A stretch of 15,946 nucleotides of DNA from an uncultured Peptococcaceae bacterium (lineage in GTDB: Bacteria; Bacillota; Peptococcia; Peptococcales; Peptococcaceae): NCBI GenBank assembly GCA_937922955.1, contig CALAKO010000164.1, positions 1 through 15,946 of the forward strand, in the 5' to 3' direction. The position numbers and the translations under genes were made by a program. Under the pieces are notes generated by a model that made no database searches, had not been told where the DNA came from, and saw only the letters and a program-made list of their open reading frames with translations. Below, piece after piece: positions 13,149 through 15,946 of the stretch. Positions within the stretch are counted from its first letter, which is position 1. Each line of letters starts with the position of its first letter.

Positions 13149-13194
13149 AAAAGGGACAGCAGGACCGCTCAGCGGCCGCCGTCCCCTTTTTTTT
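13149..13194. terminator. Bidirectional intrinsic terminator between converging genes
   Basis: GGGAC (13153..13157) pairs with GTCCC (13181..13185), with an inner CCGCT/AGCGG stem (13165..13175). Eight T residues follow on the plus strand (13187..13194), and four on the minus strand after the AAAA flank. It starts 7 nt after the plus-strand stop codon, and the minus-strand DUF951 transcript reaches it from the other side. Confidence 0.8.
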
Positions 13195-13226
13195 GCGCTC
13201 TTATTTTAAGAGCGCTTTTATTATTT
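13195..13226 (+). terminator. Second, tandem terminator
   Basis: GCGCTCTT (13195..13202) pairs with AAGAGCGC (13208..13215) around a 5-nt loop, followed on the plus strand by TTTTATTATTTT. It directly abuts the first terminator. On the minus strand it is followed by A residues, so it acts mainly for the plus-strand gene. Confidence 0.75.
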
Positions 13227-13439
13227 TCAGTTATTTTCGTTGCTGTCCGATGCTGCTGTATGAACCACCTTGCGAATGGATTTTTCCAGTTTGACACGGG
13301 GAATCCAGGCTTCGTGGCCACAGCCACGACAGCGAATGCGAAAATCCATGCCAACACGGGTAATGTCAAATTCCTTCGACCCGCAAGGATGTGGTTTTTT
13401 CAGCTCAACAACATCACCAACCGCAAGTTTCATAGGCAT
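13227..13439 (-). CDS. DUF951 small Cys-rich protein
   Basis: A 70-residue protein of the DUF951 (YyzM-like) family: VGDVVELKKPHPCGSKEFDITRVGMDFRIRCRGCGHEAWIPR. His17, Cys19, Cys37 and Cys40 look like a small zinc or metal site, and the beta-rich fold suggests a nucleic-acid- or ribosome-associated role, which is unproven. The start is ATG 13437..13439, 8 nt after AAAGGAG; an upstream in-frame ATG at 13455..13457 lies before that site. The neighbour mscS lies 22 nt upstream; this pairing recurs in Bacillota. Confidence 0.9.
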   Translation of the reverse strand: MPMKLAVGDVVELKKPHPCGSKEFDITRVGMDFRIRCRGCGHEAWIPRVKLEKSIRKVVHTAASDSNENN

Positions 13440-13461
13440 AAGAAGGACTCCTTTCACACAT

Positions 13462-14385
13462 TCAGCTTATCTGCTGCTGCAAACCAACGGCGCTAAGAGC
13501 GCGCGTACTTTCTTCACGCAGAGCACGCAAAATGGCATAGGTGTCGCCCTTGGTGCTCTGGAAGGTCAGACGCATGATTAAGCCGGTACCAATGATTTCC
13601 TGTACCCCCAGCAGACGACAAGGCTGCACCATTTCTTTCTCAAAGCGATGGTTCACAATGGCGCAGGCTTTGTTCAGGGCTTCCTTGCCATCATCAATGC
13701 GGGAGGCATCGTGAATGCGCACATCGAAAAACTCTGTCACAGGGTTCTGCGTATAGTTCACAACAATCTTAATGGAGCCGTTTGGAATGCTGACGGTTTC
13801 ATTAAAATCGGTTTTTATCACGGTGTGACGAATGGTAATGCTCTGCACTTCGCCGCAAAACTCGGCAATTTTAACGTAGTCGCCGACGCTAAACTGACGC
13901 TCAACAAGGATGAAAATACCATTGATCCAGTCGAGAATGACGTTCTGACTGATATAAACCAACGCCGCACCAGCAATCCCTGCGGAAGCCGCCAGCGCCC
14001 GCACATCGAAACCAAAAATGCCCAGTATCGCCATTACGCCAATGATAATGAAGGCATAAAAGATGACACTGATGACCATGCGTCGCGAGGTTTCCAGCTG
14101 TTTCATGTTGTCCTCGCTCATGCGTCCCACTTTGTAGCGGGCTTCGTAAGCACGGTTGACCAACATGCGCACCAAACGATAGGACAGCCCCAAAACAATC
14201 ACAATCACCAGAATGCGCACGCCAATGCTAAGTACATTATTTAGATTAAATATGGAAAGGAAATCGCCCAACATATGCAGCTGATCCACTGCATTGTCTG
14301 CTACCGTCTCCGCCGTTTCTGTGGCAGTATCGGCCACATCGTCGACCAGCGAAGGGTCGGAGGAGGCGAGCAACAATTCCATCAT
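13462..14385 (-). CDS. MscS-family mechanosensitive ion channel
   Basis: A 307-residue small-conductance mechanosensitive channel. An acidic N-terminus (1-40) is followed by transmembrane segments at about 52-74 and 103-121 and the pore helix TM3 at about 129-150 (ALAASAGIAGAALVYISQNVI, rich in Ala/Gly as in MscS). The beta domain starts DWINGIFILVERQFSVGDYVKI, with SIPNGSI (about 200-206), and an alpha/beta C-terminal domain follows. MscS channels release solutes on hypo-osmotic shock. The length is near that of E. coli MscS (286) and YkuT. The start ATG 14383..14385 follows AAAGGTGG; the next codon is also ATG. It lies 33 nt after the radical SAM gene. Confidence 0.95.
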   Translation of the reverse strand: MMELLLASSDPSLVDDVADTATETAETVADNAVDQLHMLGDFLSIFNLNNVLSIGVRILVIVIVLGLSYRLVRMLVNRAYEARYKVGRMSEDNMKQLETSRRMVISVIFYAFIIIGVMAILGIFGFDVRALAASAGIAGAALVYISQNVILDWINGIFILVERQFSVGDYVKIAEFCGEVQSITIRHTVIKTDFNETVSIPNGSIKIVVNYTQNPVTEFFDVRIHDASRIDDGKEALNKACAIVNHRFEKEMVQPCRLLGVQEIIGTGLIMRLTFQSTKGDTYAILRALREESTRALSAVGLQQQIS

Positions 14386-14418
14386 GAGTCAACACCACCT
14401 TTATTCTGAAAGACGCTC

Positions 14419-15381
14419 TCACTGAGCCGCCAGATCATCGATCAGCGCTCCGTTGAGGTAGTTGAAGCGGCTTCCCTGATAGCTGCCGCGGCGTTCAAAT
14501 TCTTCATTAATCGCGTCTTTGATTTTCCACCAGGAGGTTTCCCAGTTGCAGAAAATGAGATTTTCCTGCGGCCCTTTGCCGACCAAACGCTGAATGACGA
14601 TTTTCGGATCAAGGTGTTCCAGAAAATCCACGACGCGCCCCACGTATTCCTCCAAACTGATCATGTCAAATTCGCCCAGCACATACTGCCGCGCCAGACG
14701 GGTGCCGCCGACAATGTAGAGGGAGTGGAGCTTAACCATGTCCACATGCAGCGCCGACAACATGCGTGCCGTTTCAATGGCATCGCTGCCGTCATCGCCC
14801 GGCAAATTGAGAATGACGTGAGCACAGGTGGAAAAATCACAGGCACGGATGCGCGGCACCGCGTCAACGAAAGCCGCCAGCGTGTGACCACGGTTGACCG
14901 CCGTCAACGTGTGGTAATTAACGGTCTGCAGGCCCAGCTCAATATCGATGTCCAGATCGCCGCGGCGTTCTCGCAACTCCATCAGCGCCTCCAGATAGGC
15001 AGGATGCACCAGATCCGGGCGCGTTGAAATCGAAAGCCCTACAATCGCTGGATCAGCGGTGGCTGCTTCGATCACACGCTTAAAGCGGGACAACGGCATG
15101 TACGTATTGGAAAACGTCTGCAGATAGACGATAAAGTGCTCGCATTTAAAACGGCGCTTGTAGAACGCCTTATTCTCTTCAATCTGCTCCGGAATCGACC
15201 AATCATCCGGCAGGCATTGGAAGCCAGAACCGGTGTCATCGCAAAACGTGCAGCCGCCTAGAGAGATGCGGCCGTCACGATTGGGACAGGTGCCGCCAGC
15301 AAGATTGACGGGGATTTTATACACCGGCTCTTCGTAATAGTGTTTTAGAAAGGTCGAATAGTCGTTGTAATACAGCTCCAT
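14419..15381 (-). CDS. Radical SAM protein, TIGR01212/YhcC family
   Basis: A 320-residue radical SAM enzyme of the TIGR01212 (YhcC) family. The [4Fe-4S] cluster ligands are Cys32, Cys44 and Cys47 in GGTCPNRDGRISLGGCTFCDD, the widened C-x11-C-x2-C spacing typical of this family. Further marks are LQTFSNTYMP (about 107-116), ISTRPDL, DIELGLQTVNYHTL and HVILNLPGDD. The family is often annotated as a tRNA- or protein-modifying enzyme, but its reaction is not established. ATG 15379..15381 shares its A with the cvpA-like stop codon (TAATG); a GGGAGG site lies 12 nt upstream. Confidence 0.93.
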   Translation of the reverse strand: MELYYNDYSTFLKHYYEEPVYKIPVNLAGGTCPNRDGRISLGGCTFCDDTGSGFQCLPDDWSIPEQIEENKAFYKRRFKCEHFIVYLQTFSNTYMPLSRFKRVIEAATADPAIVGLSISTRPDLVHPAYLEALMELRERRGDLDIDIELGLQTVNYHTLTAVNRGHTLAAFVDAVPRIRACDFSTCAHVILNLPGDDGSDAIETARMLSALHVDMVKLHSLYIVGGTRLARQYVLGEFDMISLEEYVGRVVDFLEHLDPKIVIQRLVGKGPQENLIFCNWETSWWKIKDAINEEFERRGSYQGSRFNYLNGALIDDLAAQ

Positions 15382-15946
15382 TAGAAGAAGACGCCTCCCT
15401 TGAGCAGCACGTCCATGGCCTGATTCAGCACTGGGCCCATAAAGCTGCTATGCAGCGACCGTCCCAACCAGCCAGCCGATTCCGGCACGATGAAAATTGC
15501 AATAGAGGTCACAATCGCAATAACGACCATCACCAAAAAACCGCTGGCAATCGCACCCAAAAAACGGTCGATGATAACGGTAACATTGAAACGGTGAACA
15601 AAGATGCCGCAGACTTCGCCAATGAGAATCAAGAGGGCAAAGAATACAATCGTTCCAATAATAATCAACACCACATGCCACAGTGGATCGGCAAGGACGC
15701 GCGCCACCTGATTGTAAATGCTGACGTAAATCTCGCTGGCCGAGTCGTCGATGGTGCCGTAAAGACTTTCTTTCAAAGAATCCGGCAGGAAAAGGTTGCC
15801 CACCCATTGCTTGAGACTTTCCAGCTGATTGTTTGGATTGGAAGAGACCTGTGAGGCAAAGTACCCCTCCAGCCATTCACGGATTTCTTCCTTCCCATTG
15901 ACACCAAACGTGTTTGACACAAAGCTGTCCAAACCATTCACGCTGA
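15381..15946 (-). CDS. cvpA: CvpA family membrane protein (5' end cut by window edge)
   Basis: At least 188 residues, open through the window edge, so the N-terminus is probably missing. CvpA proteins have four transmembrane segments; only the last two are seen, at about residues 88-112 (HVVLIIIGTIVFFALLILIG) and 128-152 of the visible part, joined by the family motif IIDRFLGAIASGF. The earlier hydrophilic stretch fits the central loop. CvpA was named for colicin V production and is linked to envelope integrity in other bacteria; its biochemical role is open. A GTG at 15939..15941 could start a shorter protein, but no ribosome site can be checked. It is the first visible gene of the operon with radical SAM, mscS and DUF951. 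Confidence 0.75.
   Translation of the reverse strand, partial: SVNGLDSFVSNTFGVNGKEEIREWLEGYFASQVSSNPNNQLESLKQWVGNLFLPDSLKESLYGTIDDSASEIYVSIYNQVARVLADPLWHVVLIIIGTIVFFALLILIGEVCGIFVHRFNVTVIIDRFLGAIASGFLVMVVIAIVTSIAIFIVPESAGWLGRSLHSSFMGPVLNQAMDVLLKGGVFF

Overview
The window looks like a chromosomal segment of a Gram-positive-type bacterium (Bacillota), probably Clostridia or Negativicutes rather than Bacilli. The reasons are a holB-ricT-yabB-rsmI replication/translation cluster, an amaP-DUF2273-asp23 envelope-stress module, a DUF951-mscS pair, secreted proteins with copper-amine-oxidase-type N1 domains, strong Shine-Dalgarno sites and classical intrinsic terminators. Nothing in the sequence resolves the genus. 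No phage, IS element, CRISPR array, tRNA or rRNA was seen. All genes but one lie on the minus strand, so the description runs right to left.

Right end (15946 to 13227): a tight minus-strand operon of a CvpA-like membrane protein (cut by the window edge), a TIGR01212/YhcC-type radical SAM protein, an MscS-type channel and a small DUF951 protein. It converges on the only plus-strand gene (12069..13142), a two-domain hypothetical protein resembling the DUF7309/DUF6930 families, with its own consensus promoter and tandem terminators.

Centre (11932 to 5345): an Orn/Lys/Arg-decarboxylase-family PLP enzyme (YaaO-like), then holB (DNA polymerase III delta'), ricT (PSP1, with an unusual long charged tail), a YabB-type adenine-N6 methyltransferase, rsmI, amaP, a DUF2273 protein and asp23/gls24, ending in a strong terminator. 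A good promoter sits at the decarboxylase/holB junction. A 99-bp tandem duplication copies the 3' end of the methyltransferase gene into the gap before rsmI. Compared with the Bacillus locus, tmk, darA, yaaR, yabA and yazA are absent.

Left part (5178 to 1): a two-gene flavodoxin-fold oxidoreductase operon, then three separately transcribed secreted cell-wall genes. These are an N1-domain M23 endopeptidase, an N1-domain NlpC/P60 peptidase, and a close paralogue of the M23 protein that runs off the left edge. The three wall genes share regulation visible in the sequence. Each has a direct-repeat TGTnnn-N5-TGTnnn site of the OmpR-family (WalR/PhoP-like) kind 39 to 41 bp upstream of the -10, and each has an unusually long SD-to-start spacer containing GGACGTGA. 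The two paralogues also carry 130-150 nt leaders in which a 9-10 bp helix next to the SD is kept by a compensatory base change. This candidate wall-hydrolase regulon with a structured leader is the most interesting observation in the window.
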